Part shown: positions 15,378 through 15,850 of the stretch, in pieces
Layout of the letters: each line of letters begins with the position of its first letter
Numbering within the stretch: position 1 is the stretch's first letter
Assembly (NCBI GenBank): GCA_027457185.1
Contig: DAIDTN010000031.1
Span: 1-15,850 of the forward strand
Length of the DNA: 15,850 nucleotides
Source of the DNA: Burkholderiales bacterium
Lineage (GTDB): Bacteria; Pseudomonadota; Gammaproteobacteria; Burkholderiales; SG8-39
Reading direction: 5' to 3'
The notes under the pieces: generated by a model
Databases searched by the model: none
Told to the model about the DNA's origin: nothing
What the model saw: the letters and a program-made list of their open reading frames with translations, nothing else
Program-made: the position numbers and the translations under genes

Positions 15378-15404
15378 GCGCCCGACAGAACTGCTGTCAG
15401 GCGC
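15378..15404. other. Hairpin in the ilvD upstream region
   Basis: GCGCC (15378-15382) with GGCGC (15400-15404) and GACAG (15384-15388) with CTGTC (15394-15398), separated by one mismatch, around an AACTG loop. It lies between the DMT gene stop and the ilvD start on the - strand. No T-run follows (TCTTGG on the - strand), so it is at best a weak terminator for the DMT gene or a leader structure for ilvD. Confidence 0.35.
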
Positions 15405-15454
15405 CTGATTCAGGGGAGCACGAGGCGATCTGCCCCCTCGTTTTGTTTCGCACT

Positions 15455-15850
15455 CTAGGCTTTTCCGGAAGCCTGAGACGATAGCACCGGCTCCGGCCTG
15501 AGACAACCAACGATGGCGCCGCCGGCGACCAGGACGAAGCCCGCGGCATGATAGAGGAACAGCCGCTCGCCGATGAACAGAGTGGCGAACACGCTGGCAA
15601 ATACCGGCATCAGGTGGATCAGGATGCCGGCGCGCACCGCGCCTACGCGCTCGACGCCATAGCTGAACAGGGCGGTCGAAACCAGGGTCGCGAGCGCGCC
15701 GATATAGAACAGCCCCAGCAATGCCTGCGCGCCCAGGTGCACGCCGCCGGCCTGCACCCATTGCAGCGCGGCGAAAGGCAGTGTCAGCAACTCGCCCATG
15801 AGCGCCATGACGAAGACGAAGGCGAACAGCGACAGCGACTGCGGCCGATC
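15455..15850 (-). CDS. EamA/DMT-family transporter, C-terminal part, cut by the window edge
   Basis: The frame is open to the last base of the window and ends at TAG 15455-15457, giving the C-terminal 131 residues of a protein that is usually about 290-300 long. It begins inside a membrane segment (SLSLFAFVFVMALMGELL). It continues with the second EamA repeat: GLFYIGALATLVSTALFSYG, VERVGAVRAGILIHLMPVFA, SVFATLFIGERL and YHAAGFVLVAGGAIVG. About four membrane helices are visible. EamA proteins export metabolites or amino acids from the cytoplasm; the substrate cannot be assigned. ATG 15808 is internal, not a start. It is transcribed towards ilvD with a gap of about 110 bases, so the two may be linked. 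Confidence 0.88.
   Translation of the reverse strand, partial: DRPQSLSLFAFVFVMALMGELLTLPFAALQWVQAGGVHLGAQALLGLFYIGALATLVSTALFSYGVERVGAVRAGILIHLMPVFASVFATLFIGERLFLYHAAGFVLVAGGAIVGCLRPEPVLSSQASGKA

Noticed and set aside
13564..15408. Very long open frame on the + strand opposite ilvD (over 600 codons)
   Set aside because: It is the complement of a well-conserved gene in GC-rich DNA, where antisense frames stay open by codon bias. Its translation is rich in His, Arg and Ala without recognisable motifs.
1..15850. Defence island, prophage, integrative element or novel multi-gene system
   Set aside because: Every gene can be placed in a known housekeeping or transport family; there are no integrases, transposases, att-like tRNA genes, CRISPR repeats or unknown gene clusters.

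Overview
This GC-rich window reads as chromosomal DNA from a proteobacterium, most likely a betaproteobacterium. That placement is an inference from protein style (DsbD, LivKHMGF, the AscD-like reductase, the PIG3-type quinone oxidoreductase) and from gene neighbourhoods such as cutA next to dsbD. I see no rRNA, tRNA, CRISPR, integrase, transposase or phage gene. The content is ordinary housekeeping and transport, and I do not see a novel multi-gene system.

Layout. (1) 1-1711, + strand: the 3' part of an M20 amidohydrolase gene (cut by the window edge), then a quinone oxidoreductase gene with a one-base frameshift. (2) 1755-4757, - strand: a probable operon of an SDR/epimerase, cutA and dsbD; dsbD carries an in-frame TAG. 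(3) 4758-4912: a divergent intergenic region with a possibly leaderless promoter on the - strand and two large stem-loops towards the + strand. (4) 4913-5943, + strand: a ferredoxin-type oxidoreductase (AscD-like) whose N-terminus looks frameshifted. (5) 5985-10969, - strand: a complete branched-chain amino acid/amide ABC transporter in the classical order livK-H-M-G-F. There is a UUCG-loop terminator between livK and livH, an in-frame TAG in livK and an in-frame TAA at codon 7 of livF. (6) 11081-13571, - strand: a small cytochrome c and a DUF255 (YyaL-type) thioredoxin-domain protein. (7) 13663-15345, - strand: ilvD. (8) 15455-15850, - strand: the C-terminal part of an EamA/DMT exporter, cut by the window edge.

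How the genes relate. Branched-chain amino acids are a loose theme: the liv importer and dihydroxy-acid dehydratase lie within 5 kb of each other. Thiol redox and cytochromes are another: DsbD feeds electrons to periplasmic thiol proteins, including those of cytochrome c maturation, and a CxxC thioredoxin-fold protein sits beside a cytochrome c.

The most striking observation is five separate lesions in otherwise well-conserved genes within about 10 kb: frameshifts in the quinone oxidoreductase and the AscD-like gene, and nonsense codons in dsbD, livF and livK. TAG also ends five other genes here, so recoding of TAG as sense is unlikely. The three nonsense codons can each be explained by a G:C to T:A change. 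Sequencing or assembly error in a thinly covered genome is the simplest explanation; real gene decay is the alternative.
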